From Streptosporangium canum (GTDB taxonomy: Bacteria > Actinomycetota > Actinomycetes > Streptosporangiales > Streptosporangiaceae), in the NCBI RefSeq assembly GCF_900113865.1, contig NZ_FOQY01000029.1, positions 50,803 through 114,802 of the forward strand: a stretch of DNA of 64,000 nt. The letters are read 5' to 3'. Every line of letters starts with the position of its first letter. The first letter of the stretch is position 1. This document shows positions 8,929 through 19,700 of this stretch, in pieces. Below the pieces are notes generated by a model. It searched no databases. It saw only the letters and a program-made list of their open reading frames with translations, and was not told where the DNA came from. The position numbers and the translations under genes are program-made.

Positions 8929-9546
8929 CTAGCCGGCATCCGGTGCGGCGCCGGGCGTGCGGCGGAGGCGAGGACCGGCTCCCGGCCACGGACCGGGCGT
9001 GGGTCCCTCATGCTCGTCTCCGGGGACGTTCAGCCTGCTGTCGTAGATCCGGAACCCCCGCGCCCGGTAGTTGGCGAGCGCGACCGGACTGTCGAGGGAG
9101 CAGGTGTGCAGCCACACCCGCCGGGTGGGCTCCCGGTCCGGCTGCCGTTCGGCCAGGTCCCATGCGCGGGCCGTACCGGTCTCGAGCAGGTGGCCGCCCA
9201 GGCCCTTGCCGACCGCCCAGGGCAGGAGGCCGAAGCAGGTGATCTCGACGGCCGCGTCGTCACCGGGCATGAGCTCGACGTAGCCCGCCGGGGTGCCGCG
9301 GTGGTAGGCGACCCAGGTCTCCACGCCGCGCTCCAGCCAGTCCGCCCACTGCTGCCAGGTCCACGGCAGTCTCTCGGTCCAGTGCCAGTCGCCGCCCACG
9401 GCCGTGTTCAGGAACCTGCTGAACTCGGGCGAGACGACCTCGGCGCGCACGATGTCGACCTCGATCGCCGGCGGCTTGGCGGTGAGCAGGTCGGAGCGTG
9501 AGGTCTGCTCGAGGTACCAGGTTGTGACGTCCATGATGAGATGCAT
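8929..9546 (-). CDS. GNAT family N-acetyltransferase
   Basis: The product has about 205 residues. The centre reads CFGLLPWAVGKGLGGHLL, the acetyl-CoA-binding motif of the GNAT fold, followed by SPVALANYRARGFRIYD, the typical C-terminal motif. The start is uncertain: ATG 9546 and ATG 9534 are in frame and neither has a strong ribosome binding site. The frame continues far upstream without a stop, but that extension has poor codon use and overlaps the promoter side of the dioxygenase gene at 9806. Substrate unknown. Confidence 0.8.
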   Translation of the reverse strand: MHLIMDVTTWYLEQTSRSDLLTAKPPAIEVDIVRAEVVSPEFSRFLNTAVGGDWHWTERLPWTWQQWADWLERGVETWVAYHRGTPAGYVELMPGDDAAVEITCFGLLPWAVGKGLGGHLLETGTARAWDLAERQPDREPTRRVWLHTCSLDSPVALANYRARGFRIYDSRLNVPGDEHEGPTPGPWPGAGPRLRRTPGAAPDAG

Positions 9547-9805
9547 CAAACCATGGCGCGGAGCCCGGCTGATCCGTCCGTCCACGCCCTGGCCGCCCGT
9601 CCGCTGCGCCGGCGCCCCTCCTCCGGGTTCCCGTTCCCCCGTCCCGGGCGCCCGCGGACACTTTCTCCCCGGGCGGGGCAGGACATATCCTTGACCAAGC
9701 GGTTGCTTGATTGGCGCGGTCGGGCAATGCTCGTGACAAGGGGTCGGCCAGAACTTCCCGGCCCCCGGGACCGGCGTGTGGCCACAAACGGAGGGCGTCC
9801 ACAAG

Positions 9806-10654
9806 ATGATCGAGTTCAAGCCCGTCACCAGGCACATCGGCGCCGAGGTGAGCGGTGTCGACCTGCGCAAGCCACTGTCGGAGGGCGAGGTCCAGGAGAT
9901 CCGCCGGGGCTGGCTGGAGCACAAGGTCCTCTTCTTCCGCGACCAGCACATCAACGACGAGGAGCACGTCCGCTTCGCCGAGAACTTCGGCTCGATCAAC
10001 CACCCGGCTTTCAAGAAGGACGGCGGCAGCCCGATCCACGTCCTCGACCAGACCGACCCCAAGGGGGAGGGCGGCGACGAGTGGCACAGCGACAACACCT
10101 TCGAGCCGGTCCCGCCGATGGGTTCGCTGCTGCGCTGCGTGCAACTCCCCAGTGTCGGCGGCGACACCATGTGGGCCAACTCCTACCTGGCCTACGAGAC
10201 GCTCTCCCCGCCCATCCAGCGGTTGTGCGACGAGCTCACCGCGATCCACGACATCACGGCCTCGATGAAGAAGGCCATCTCCAAGGGCCACGACTTCGAT
10301 CTCGCCGAGATCCAGGCCAAATGGCCGCCGATCGAGCGCCCCGTGGTGCGGGTGCACGCCGAGACCGGACGCAAGGCGCTGTTCGTCAACCGGGCCTCCA
10401 CCACGCGGCTGGTGCAGCTGTCCGACCGGGAGAACGAGGCGCTGCTGCCGTACCTGATCGACCACATCCGCTCTCCCGAGTACCAGGTCCGGCTCAAGTG
10501 GCGGCCGGGCACGCTGGCCTTCTGGGACAACCGCAGCACCCAGCACTACGCGGTGGCCGACTACACCGAGCGCCGCCGCATGCACCGGGTGACCGTCAAC
10601 GCCTTCCCCGAGCACGCGGACGCTCAGGGGCCGGAGGAGCCGGAGGCGCGGTAG
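9806..10654 (+). CDS. TauD/TfdA-family Fe(II)/2-oxoglutarate-dependent dioxygenase
   Basis: This 282-residue enzyme couples 2-oxoglutarate decarboxylation to oxidation of a substrate. In TauD itself the substrate is taurine; other members act on sulfonates, herbicides or alkyl sulfates. The 2-His-1-carboxylate iron triad is visible as His94 and Asp96 (EWHSDN) and His247 (STQHYA), with a 2-oxoglutarate-binding Arg in RMHRVTVN. ATG 9806 is chosen over an upstream in-frame start because GGAGG lies 11-15 bases ahead. Its 3' end overlaps the convergent SulP gene by 31 bp. A neighbouring sulfate-type transporter makes a sulfur-source role plausible but not proven. Confidence 0.87.
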   Translation: MIEFKPVTRHIGAEVSGVDLRKPLSEGEVQEIRRGWLEHKVLFFRDQHINDEEHVRFAENFGSINHPAFKKDGGSPIHVLDQTDPKGEGGDEWHSDNTFEPVPPMGSLLRCVQLPSVGGDTMWANSYLAYETLSPPIQRLCDELTAIHDITASMKKAISKGHDFDLAEIQAKWPPIERPVVRVHAETGRKALFVNRASTTRLVQLSDRENEALLPYLIDHIRSPEYQVRLKWRPGTLAFWDNRSTQHYAVADYTERRRMHRVTVNAFPEHADAQGPEEPEAR

Positions 10655-12297
10655 GCGGCGACGGCGGCGTCCACGGCCGGGTGCATCCGCCCCCGGCCGG
10701 ACAGCCGGTCCCAGGCGCCCGTGCGCCTGAGCATCTCGATGGGCTCGCGGCTGTCGAGGGCGACCCAGAGGTCGACGCCGCGCTGTTCCAGCGTGCCGTG
10801 GAACTCCCCGGCCGCCGACAGCGCGGTGAGGTCCATGCCGGGCACTCCGGTCAGGTCGAGGAGCAGCGCGTGAGGGCGGGGGGTGGCGGCCCCGACGAGC
10901 GCCGTCACCCGTTGCGCCACCCGGCGGGCGTTGGCGAAGTACAGACGGCTCTCGATGCGCACGATCAGCAGCCCCGGCTCGGTCTCGTCCGAGGGATGGC
11001 GCCTGAGGTCCCGGTAGATCCCCGAGGCGGGATCGCGGCCCAGCGGGTAGATCGCCGGATTGTCCACCTGGTGCAGCAGCAGGAGTATCGAGATCAGGAC
11101 CGCGGCCGGCACGCTCTGCATGATGCCGAAGCCGACCGCCACCAGCATCGTGAGGCAGGCGAGCGCGGCCTCCGACCGCCTCACCCGCCAGATCGCCGCC
11201 AGGCCGCGGACGTCGATCAGGCGCGCCGCGATGGTCATGACGAGCCCGCCCAGGGCGGCTCCGGGCAGCGGGGCCAGGGCCGGGGCGAGGAAGACGAGCA
11301 CCAGCGCCGTGCAGAGCGCGGTCACGATCTCGGCCCGCTGGCTCCGGGCGCCGGAGGCGTCGTTCACCTCGGTCTGCGTCATCCCGCCCGCCGCCGGGTA
11401 GGCCCGGAAGATCCCGCCCGCGGCGTTCGCCAGCCCGAGTGCCAGCAGTTCCCGGTCGGCGTCGAGCGGCGGGTCGTCCCGGTGCCGGAAGATCCTCGCC
11501 GCGCTGATCGACTCCACGAAGGCGAGCAGCGCCATGCCGAGGGCCATCGGCGCCAGGACCCGGACCAGGCCGGGATCGGGCAGGAGCGGGGCAGGCAGGC
11601 CGCCGGGCACCTCGCCGACGGTGGCCACGCCGTACGAGGGCAGGTCCGCGAGGGCGCTGACCAGCGTGACGGCCGCGATCGCGACCAGCGGGCCCGGCAC
11701 GTGGGGCACGCGCCGCAGCACGACGAGCAGCAGGATGGTCGCGCCCGCCACGAGCATCGTCGGCAGGTGGGCGTCGCCCAGCCTGCCGAGGGCGGACAGC
11801 AGCCGGTCGACGACTTTGTCCCCCTCCGTCCGGACGCCGATGACCGTGCCGAGCTGGCCGGCCGCGATGGTCAGGCCGATGCCGCTCTTCAGGCCGGTCA
11901 TCACCGGGTCGGAGATGAAGTCGGCGAGGAACCCCAGCCGCAGGACGCCGGCGATCAGAAGGATCGCCCCGGTCAGTACGGCCAGCGTGGCGGCGGCCGT
12001 CATCGGCGAGGTGCCCGGCGGGGTCGCCGCGAGGGCGGCGGCCGTCAGGGCGGACAGGGTGGAGGTGGTGCTCACCGACAGCGGGCGGGAGGTGCCGGCC
12101 AGCGCGTAGGCGACCATGGGGACCAGCGCGCAGTACAGGCCCGCCTGCACCGGCAGCCCGGCGATGGTGGCGTAGGCCGCGGCCTGGGGCAGGACGACGG
12201 ACGCCGTCGTCACCCCCGCGACCGCGTCGGCGCGCAGCCTGTTGAGGTTCGGCATGTGGGTGAAGCGCGATTCTGGTCGGTGTGCCGGGCCGGTCAC
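10624..12297 (-). CDS. SulP-family anion transporter with C-terminal STAS domain
   Basis: This is an inner membrane transporter of 557 residues. After a short N-terminus, ADAVAGVTTASVVLPQAAAYA marks the first SulP helix; roughly 10-12 hydrophobic segments follow to about residue 410. The last 120 residues form a STAS domain (LLLDLTGVPGMDLTALSAAGEF). SulP members carry sulfate, bicarbonate or other anions by proton or sodium symport. GTG 12297 has AGGAGAG upstream; an internal ATG at 12255 is the alternative. The carbonic anhydrase at 4.3 kb is too distant to assign bicarbonate as the substrate. Confidence 0.88.
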   Translation of the reverse strand: MTGPAHRPESRFTHMPNLNRLRADAVAGVTTASVVLPQAAAYATIAGLPVQAGLYCALVPMVAYALAGTSRPLSVSTTSTLSALTAAALAATPPGTSPMTAAATLAVLTGAILLIAGVLRLGFLADFISDPVMTGLKSGIGLTIAAGQLGTVIGVRTEGDKVVDRLLSALGRLGDAHLPTMLVAGATILLLVVLRRVPHVPGPLVAIAAVTLVSALADLPSYGVATVGEVPGGLPAPLLPDPGLVRVLAPMALGMALLAFVESISAARIFRHRDDPPLDADRELLALGLANAAGGIFRAYPAAGGMTQTEVNDASGARSQRAEIVTALCTALVLVFLAPALAPLPGAALGGLVMTIAARLIDVRGLAAIWRVRRSEAALACLTMLVAVGFGIMQSVPAAVLISILLLLHQVDNPAIYPLGRDPASGIYRDLRRHPSDETEPGLLIVRIESRLYFANARRVAQRVTALVGAATPRPHALLLDLTGVPGMDLTALSAAGEFHGTLEQRGVDLWVALDSREPIEMLRRTGAWDRLSGRGRMHPAVDAAVAAYRASGSSGP

Positions 12298-12422
12298 CCC
12301 ACTCTCCTACCGGCGCCCGGAGACGGAGCCGAAGGCGGCCCGGCGGTTCGGTCAAGGTTCGGCCATCGCCGCCGGACGGCGTCCGGAGTGAAACAGTCAG
12401 CGGGACCTGGTACCAATGACCG

Positions 12423-14507
<2,085 letters not shown>

Positions 14508-14635
14508 GGCGTGTCGGGCGTTCACCGGGTCGGTGCCGGAGCGGTCCGCGTAGGTGACAACCGGTCGCCGCGCGATCTTCGGCATACGGCGTGCTCAGCG
14601 GAGATCCGTACACGCCCCCGGCTCCGTCCCCGTGG

Positions 14636-16105
14636 CTACGGAGCGGCGTCGGCGGGTACCGCGGAGGCCGCGTGCGTTGTCGGTATGGCGGAAGCCGGGC
14701 GCCGGCCGGGCAGGAAGGCCGCGAGGGCGAAGGCGACGAGGGCCGCGCCTGCGCCGATGGCCATGACCAGGCGCAAGCCGTTCTCGGAGGGGACGGTGGC
14801 GGAGCCGAGCGTGATGGTCATCTGGGCCAGGACGACGCCGGCCACCGCGCTGGAGGTGGAGGTGCCGATAGACCGCATCAGTGTGTTGAGGCTGTTGGCG
14901 GCGGCTGTCTCCGACATGGGTACGGCCGCCATGATGAGCGCGGGCATCGCCCCGTAGGCGAGACCGATGCCGGCTCCGATCACGGCGGAGACAAGCACGA
15001 GATGCCATATGGCGGACATCATCGCGACGCTCAGGCCGTAGCCGGCGGCGACCACGACGGCGCCGAGCATCAGCGTCACCTTGGGGCCCCTGGCCTTCGA
15101 GATCCGCGCGGACAGCGGTGCCATGGCCATCATCACCAGCCCGGAAGGTGCCATCACCAGACCCATGGCCAGCATCGACTGCCCCAGCCCGTAGCCGGTG
15201 GCCTCCGGCAGCTGCAGGAGTTGCGGGAGCACCAGGGACATCGCGAACATCGCGAACCCGAACACGGCGGACGCGAGGTTGGTGAACAGCACCTGGCGGC
15301 GTGCGGTGGTGCGCAGGTCCACCAGCGGTTCCCCGGTGCGCAGTTCCCACCAGCCCCACAGCACCAGCACGACGACCGAGGCCCCGAACAGGCCGGTGGT
15401 GAGGGCACTGGTCCAGCCCCAGTCGGCGCCCTTGGAGATCACCAGCAGCAGGCAGAACAGCCCGGTCGACAGTCCGGCCGCACCCACCAGGTCGAAGCGG
15501 CCTCCGCTGCGGACCGCGGACTCCGGCACGAGCGTCAGCACGAGCACGGCGGCGAGGGCGCCGAAACCCGCCGACACCCAGAACAGCACGTGCCAGTCGG
15601 TGTATTCGGCCAGGAGGGCGGCGGCGGGCAGGCCGAGCGCGCCGCCCACGCCCAGCGAGGCGCTCATCAGCGCGGTCGCCGCGCCGAGACGTTCGCTCGG
15701 CAGCTCGTCGCGCATGATGCTGATCCCCAGCGGGATGACGCCGGCTGCCAGCCCCTGAAGCGCCCGTCCGACGACCATGGGCGCCAAGGTGTGGCTGAGA
15801 GCGGCGACGACCGAACCGGTCACCAGCAGGGCGATGCTGATCAGGAGCATGAGCCGCTTGCCGTACATGTCTCCCAGCCGCCCCACCACCGGCGTCGCGA
15901 CGGCGCCCGCCAGCAGCGTGGCGGTGATCGCCCAGCTGGTGTCGGCCGCCGAGGCGCTCAGGAGTTTCGGGAGTTGGGGGATCAGCGGGATCACGAGGGT
16001 CTGCATCAGCGAGACCACGATCCCGGCGAGGGCGAGCACCACCACGACGGTGTTCGCCCGCGGCGGGGCGGACGCCCCGGCAGGTTCGGCAGGGACATGG
16101 GGCAC
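14636..16105 (-). CDS. MFS transporter, EmrB/QacA-like drug exporter
   Basis: This is an integral membrane protein of 489 residues with about 14 hydrophobic segments, the DHA2 pattern. The conserved loop between helices 2 and 3 reads GRLGDMYGKRLMLL. It is divergent from the TetR gene at 16229; the 123-bp gap holds AT-rich direct repeats that could be the TetR operator, so it is probably repressed by that protein. Substrate unknown; a toxic small molecule is likely for this family. Confidence 0.87.
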   Translation of the reverse strand: MPHVPAEPAGASAPPRANTVVVVLALAGIVVSLMQTLVIPLIPQLPKLLSASAADTSWAITATLLAGAVATPVVGRLGDMYGKRLMLLISIALLVTGSVVAALSHTLAPMVVGRALQGLAAGVIPLGISIMRDELPSERLGAATALMSASLGVGGALGLPAAALLAEYTDWHVLFWVSAGFGALAAVLVLTLVPESAVRSGGRFDLVGAAGLSTGLFCLLLVISKGADWGWTSALTTGLFGASVVVLVLWGWWELRTGEPLVDLRTTARRQVLFTNLASAVFGFAMFAMSLVLPQLLQLPEATGYGLGQSMLAMGLVMAPSGLVMMAMAPLSARISKARGPKVTLMLGAVVVAAGYGLSVAMMSAIWHLVLVSAVIGAGIGLAYGAMPALIMAAVPMSETAAANSLNTLMRSIGTSTSSAVAGVVLAQMTITLGSATVPSENGLRLVMAIGAGAALVAFALAAFLPGRRPASAIPTTHAASAVPADAAP

Positions 16106-16149
16106 GGGTAAGCCTCCGTTTTGGCAGGTGCGGATCGGGCGACTCGATA

Positions 16150-16195
16150 GACTTTAAATCAGTCGCTTGACTTAAATTAGCAGCCCAGGTTAACT
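16150..16195 (+). promoter_or_regulatory. Candidate promoter and TetR operator between the MFS and TetR genes
   Basis: TTGACT (16167-16172), a 17-bp spacer and TTAACT (16190-16195) form a good sigma-70 type promoter reading toward the TetR gene. Imperfect direct repeats GACTTTAAAT and GACTTAAAT overlap it. This AT-rich patch stands out in the local sequence and is the natural site for TetR autoregulation and control of the exporter. Confidence 0.55.
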
Positions 16196-16228
16196 GACGA
16201 TGAGCCGAAGGCCGGTTCGGGGGAGGTC

Positions 16229-16882
16229 ATGGTGGGCAGGACTGTCCGCGCCGAGCGGGTCGGTGCGACGCGGGAGTCGATCCTGACGGCGGCGGAGCGG
16301 TTGTTCGCCGAGCACGGGGTGGTCGCCGTGTCCAACCGTCAGGTCAGCGAGGCCGCCGGGCAGGGAAACAACGCCGCGGTCGGCTATCACTTCGGCACCA
16401 AGGCCGATCTGGTCCGCGCCATAGTGCGCAAACACGCCGAGCGGATCGAGCAGGTGCGCCTGCGGATGCTGGCCGAGATCGGCGACAGCTCGGATGTGCG
16501 GGACTGGGTGGCCTGCCTGGTGCGCCCGAGCGCCGAGCATCTGGCCGCCCTGGGCAGTCCTCCCACGTGGTACGCCCGCTTCGGCGCCCAGGTGATGACC
16601 GACCCCGCACTCCGCGAAATCATGGTCGACGAGTCTCTCACCTCGCCGTCGTTGCACCGGGTCATCGACGGGCTGAACCGGTGCCTTCCCGAACTGCCGG
16701 CCGAGGTGCGTGCCGAGCGCGGTGACATGGCCCGGCAGCTGATGGTGCACATGTACGCCGAGCGTGAGCGCGCTCTCGCCGAAGGCGCCCCCACACCCCG
16801 GTCCAGCTGGCACGACGCCGCGACCGGATTGATCGACGCGATTGTCGGGCTGTGGCTGGCACCGGTCACGTCCTGCCCGTGA
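16229..16882 (+). CDS. TetR family transcriptional regulator
   Basis: The product has 217 residues. The N-terminal helix-turn-helix is typical: RESILTAAERLFAEHG, then VSNRQVSEAAGQGNNAAVGYHFGTKADLV, where GYHFGTK is the recognition-helix end. The C-terminal ligand domain is not conserved enough to predict an inducer. GGGGGAGG precedes ATG 16229. It is divergent from an MFS exporter and upstream of a ferredoxin/P450 set, so it could control either or both. Confidence 0.87.
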   Translation: MVGRTVRAERVGATRESILTAAERLFAEHGVVAVSNRQVSEAAGQGNNAAVGYHFGTKADLVRAIVRKHAERIEQVRLRMLAEIGDSSDVRDWVACLVRPSAEHLAALGSPPTWYARFGAQVMTDPALREIMVDESLTSPSLHRVIDGLNRCLPELPAEVRAERGDMARQLMVHMYAERERALAEGAPTPRSSWHDAATGLIDAIVGLWLAPVTSCP

Positions 16883-16956
16883 CGGAGCCGCGGCCGGCCC
16901 TTCCGTAACTGGATCCGTCGCACCTCAGCGGATTGTGGACAGAGGAGGAACTGACG

Positions 16957-17157
16957 TTGAAAGTCACTGTGGACGAGGACAAGTGCTGCGGTGCCGGCCA
17001 GTGCGTGCTGATCGCACCGGAGGTGTTCGATCAGCGGGAGGACGACGGGATCGTGATCATCCTCGACGCGGAACCCCCTGAGCAGCTGCGTGTCCCGGTC
17101 CGCGAAGCCGCCGGCGTGTGCCCGGCCGCCGCGATCGTGCTGAGCGAGATCGCGTGA
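16957..17157 (+). CDS. [3Fe-4S]-type ferredoxin, electron donor to the adjacent P450
   Basis: The product has 66 residues. Cluster ligands are Cys10 and Cys16 (KCCGAGQC) and Cys55 in the VCP motif. The position usually held by a fourth cysteine in 4Fe ferredoxins is Ala13, so a [3Fe-4S] cluster is expected. The start is TTG 16957 with GGAGG about 11 bases upstream; this gives MKVTVDEDK, matching the second ferredoxin at 18361. The stop overlaps the P450 GTG start by 4 bp, implying translational coupling and a direct role in feeding electrons to that P450. Confidence 0.87.
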   Translation: MKVTVDEDKCCGAGQCVLIAPEVFDQREDDGIVIILDAEPPEQLRVPVREAAGVCPAAAIVLSEIA

Positions 17158-18578
17158 ACGTTCCCTCCGGCGTGCTGGCGCTACGGGCCAAGCAGCAGGA
17201 GGGACCGCTCGCCAGGGTCCGCCTGTGGGACGGCAGCACCCCGTGGCTGGTGACCCGTTATGCCGAGCAGCGGGCACTGCTGGCCGACCCGAGGGTCAGC
17301 GCGGACATCAGCCGGCCCGGCTATCCGAGCTCGGCCCCCGTCAACGGCTCGTCGACGGTCAGCTTCATCCTGATGGACGATCCCGAGCATGCCCGGCTGC
17401 GGCGGATGGTGACGGCGCCGTTCGCCATCAAGAGGGTGGAGGCACTGCGACCGGCCGTACAGAAGATCGTCGACGAGCTGATCGACGACATGCTCGCCGG
17501 CCCGAAGCCGGTGGACCTGGTCGAGGCGTTCGCCCTGCCGGTGCCCTCACTGGTGATCTGCGAGCTGCTCGGAGTGCCGTACAGCGACCACGACTTCTTC
17601 CAGGACAACAGCAAGACCATCATCAAGCGGGACGCGTCGCCCGAGCAGCGGATGGCCGCCCTCGGCCACCTGGCGGGCTATCTGGACAACCTGCTCGACG
17701 AGAAACTCGCCAGCCCCGGCGACGACATGCTGTCCCGGCTGACCGAGCGGATCAAGACCGGGGAGCTGTCCCGGCGGGAAGCGGCCCAGATGGGGGTGCT
17801 GCTGCTGATCGCCGGTCACGAGACCACCGCGAACATGATCGCGCTCGGCACGCTCGCCCTGCTGGAAAACCCCGACCAACTGGCCCTCCTGCGCGACACG
17901 GACGACGAGAAGCTGGTCGTCTCGGCGGTGGAGGAACTGCTGCGCTACCTGCACATCACGCACAACGGGCGGCGCCGGGTGGCGCTGGAGGACATCGAGA
18001 TCGCCGGACAGCTCATCCGCGCCGGCGAGGGGCTGATCATGGCCAACGACATCGGCAACCGCGACCCCGACGCCTTCCCCGACCCCGACCGGCTGGACAT
18101 CCGGCGCGACGCCCGCCACCACGTGGCCTTCGGCTTCGGGGTGCACCAGTGCCTGGGCCAGCCGCTGGCCCGGCTGGAACTGCAGATCGTCTACAGCACC
18201 CTCTACCGGCGCATCCCCACCCTGCGGCTGGCCACGGATCTGGAACAGATCCCGTTCAAGCACGACGGGTCGGTCTACGGAGTCTACGAACTCCCCGTGA
18301 CCTGGTGGCTCTTCCCCCGCACAGCGGACAGACAACGACCACGACAACCAAGAGGATCTCATGAAAGTGACCATCGACCAGGACAAGTGCGTCGCTTCCG
18401 GACAGTGCGTGGTCGCCGCCGCGGACGTGTTCGATCAGCGCGACGAGGACGGCATCGCCGTGCTGCTCAACCCCGACCCGCCGGCGGAGCAGGCCGCCGA
18501 CGTCCGGCACGCGGCGGTGGTCTGCCCGGCGCTGGCCATCCACATCGAGGAGTGACCTCCGGGCCGATCCAGTCGTGA
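17154..18578 (+). CDS. Cytochrome P450 with an unusual read-through C-terminus
   Basis: This is a heme monooxygenase of the soluble bacterial class. Features are the oxygen-binding I-helix motif LLIAGHETTAN, the ExxR motif in EELLRYL, and the heme loop FGFGVHQCLGQPLA with the axial cysteine. GTG 17154 overlaps the ferredoxin stop by 4 bp. The normal family ending ELPVTW is reached at 18305, after 384 residues. There is no stop there: the next codon is TGG and the frame continues 90 residues to TGA 18578. This Arg-rich tail overlaps the whole downstream ferredoxin gene in another frame and is not credible as a conserved domain. Stop-loss, a sequencing error or a real extension are all possible. 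Substrate unknown. Confidence 0.85.
   Translation: MNVPSGVLALRAKQQEGPLARVRLWDGSTPWLVTRYAEQRALLADPRVSADISRPGYPSSAPVNGSSTVSFILMDDPEHARLRRMVTAPFAIKRVEALRPAVQKIVDELIDDMLAGPKPVDLVEAFALPVPSLVICELLGVPYSDHDFFQDNSKTIIKRDASPEQRMAALGHLAGYLDNLLDEKLASPGDDMLSRLTERIKTGELSRREAAQMGVLLLIAGHETTANMIALGTLALLENPDQLALLRDTDDEKLVVSAVEELLRYLHITHNGRRRVALEDIEIAGQLIRAGEGLIMANDIGNRDPDAFPDPDRLDIRRDARHHVAFGFGVHQCLGQPLARLELQIVYSTLYRRIPTLRLATDLEQIPFKHDGSVYGVYELPVTWWLFPRTADRQRPRQPRGSHESDHRPGQVRRFRTVRGRRRGRVRSARRGRHRRAAQPRPAGGAGRRRPARGGGLPGAGHPHRGVTSGPIQS
18361..18555 (+). CDS. Second [3Fe-4S]-type ferredoxin of the P450 cluster
   Basis: The product has 64 residues. It closely resembles the first ferredoxin: MKVTIDQDKC, Cys16, and the late VCP motif; Ser13 replaces the fourth cysteine. 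GAGGATCTC precedes ATG 18361. It lies entirely inside the extended P450 reading frame but in a different frame and with much better coding character. Two ferredoxins flanking one P450 suggests either redundancy or service to a second P450 elsewhere. Confidence 0.87.
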   Translation: MKVTIDQDKCVASGQCVVAAADVFDQRDEDGIAVLLNPDPPAEQAADVRHAAVVCPALAIHIEE

Positions 18579-18628
18579 CCATGGCGCTTCCACCCCGGCC
18601 CTGTCGGCGGTGGAAGCCCCCCGCGGGA

Positions 18629-19525
18629 TCAGAGGCGGGGACGGGCGCCCAGGTGGGAGATGGCCCGGGATGCCAGGCGGCAGCCGGAGGCGAGGGCCTC
18701 GACGGGGGGCTTGCCCTCCAGCCAGGCGGGCAGGAAACCGGCGGTGAACGCGTCACCGGCACCGGTGCCGTCGACCACGCGCTCCACGCTCTCGGCGGGG
18801 GCCTTGACCGGCTCGGCGCGGCTGTTGGCGTTGTACCACAGCGCGCCCTCGTCGTTGAGCTTGACGACGACCTGGGGGAACCAGGCGGTGAGCACCTTCG
18901 CGGCGGCGGCGGGATCGTCGCGGCCGGTCAGGACCTTGGCCTGGTCGGTGTTGGCGAACAGCAGCTTGGCGTTCTGGGTCCACTCCAGGAACGGCTCCGC
19001 CCCCGTGCGCTCCAGAGGGGCGGAGGAGGAACAGTCGACCGAGACGGACATCCCGGCGCGGCCGGCCATCTCCAGGGCGGCGAGACCGGCCTCACGGGAA
19101 CCCTCATTGATCAAGGTGTAGCCCGACAGGTGCAGGTGGCCGCCCTGGGTGAACAGGTCGCGGGGCAGGTCCTCGGGGGACAGGGCGGCATTCGCCCCCG
19201 GATCGGAGAGCATGGTGCGCTCGCCCTTGTGCGTGACGAGCACCACGCAGGTGCCGGTCGGCCGCTCGGGATCCATGACGAGGCGGGCGTCGACGCCGTA
19301 GCCCATCAACTCCATGTCGCGGTTACGCCCCGTGATGTCGGCGCCGCGACGGCCGATGAAGGCCACCTCGGCACCCTCGACGGCGAGCCAGGAGGCGATG
19401 TTGGCCCCGGAACCCCCGCCGTGCATGGTGACGATCGCCGGTGTGTCGCTGGCCCTGGCCAACGGGTAGCGAGCCCGCGCGACCGCGTCGGTCATGAGAT
19501 CGCCCACCACGACCACCCGCGTCAT
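18629..19525 (-). CDS. PfkB-family carbohydrate kinase
   Basis: This is a ribokinase-fold sugar or nucleoside kinase of 298 residues. The N-terminal PfkB signature reads HGGGSGANIASWLA, and the C-terminal signature VDGTGAGDAFTAGFL carries the catalytic Asp. ATG 19525 is preferred over the longer open frame because AGGTGGTG precedes it and MTRVVVVGDL is the usual N-terminus. Stands alone; substrate not deducible. Confidence 0.87.
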   Translation of the reverse strand: MTRVVVVGDLMTDAVARARYPLARASDTPAIVTMHGGGSGANIASWLAVEGAEVAFIGRRGADITGRNRDMELMGYGVDARLVMDPERPTGTCVVLVTHKGERTMLSDPGANAALSPEDLPRDLFTQGGHLHLSGYTLINEGSREAGLAALEMAGRAGMSVSVDCSSSAPLERTGAEPFLEWTQNAKLLFANTDQAKVLTGRDDPAAAAKVLTAWFPQVVVKLNDEGALWYNANSRAEPVKAPAESVERVVDGTGAGDAFTAGFLPAWLEGKPPVEALASGCRLASRAISHLGARPRL

Positions 19526-19700
19526 GATGTCACCACCTTGCTGCCTTCGATGCTGACGTGCCTCTAGCCGCGAAAAACTTAACAGCTTCCGGCCAGCGTA
19601 TGGGGTCCGGACCGGACACCGGGCCATAGTCGATGCACAAGCGTTGCGTGAAGTCGCCCTGCTGGTCCGATATATGGGATTCGCGTTTACTCTCGGGACT

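Noticed and set aside
18361..18578. C-terminal extension of the P450 as a functional domain
   Set aside because: Its composition is that of an out-of-frame reading of the ferredoxin gene.
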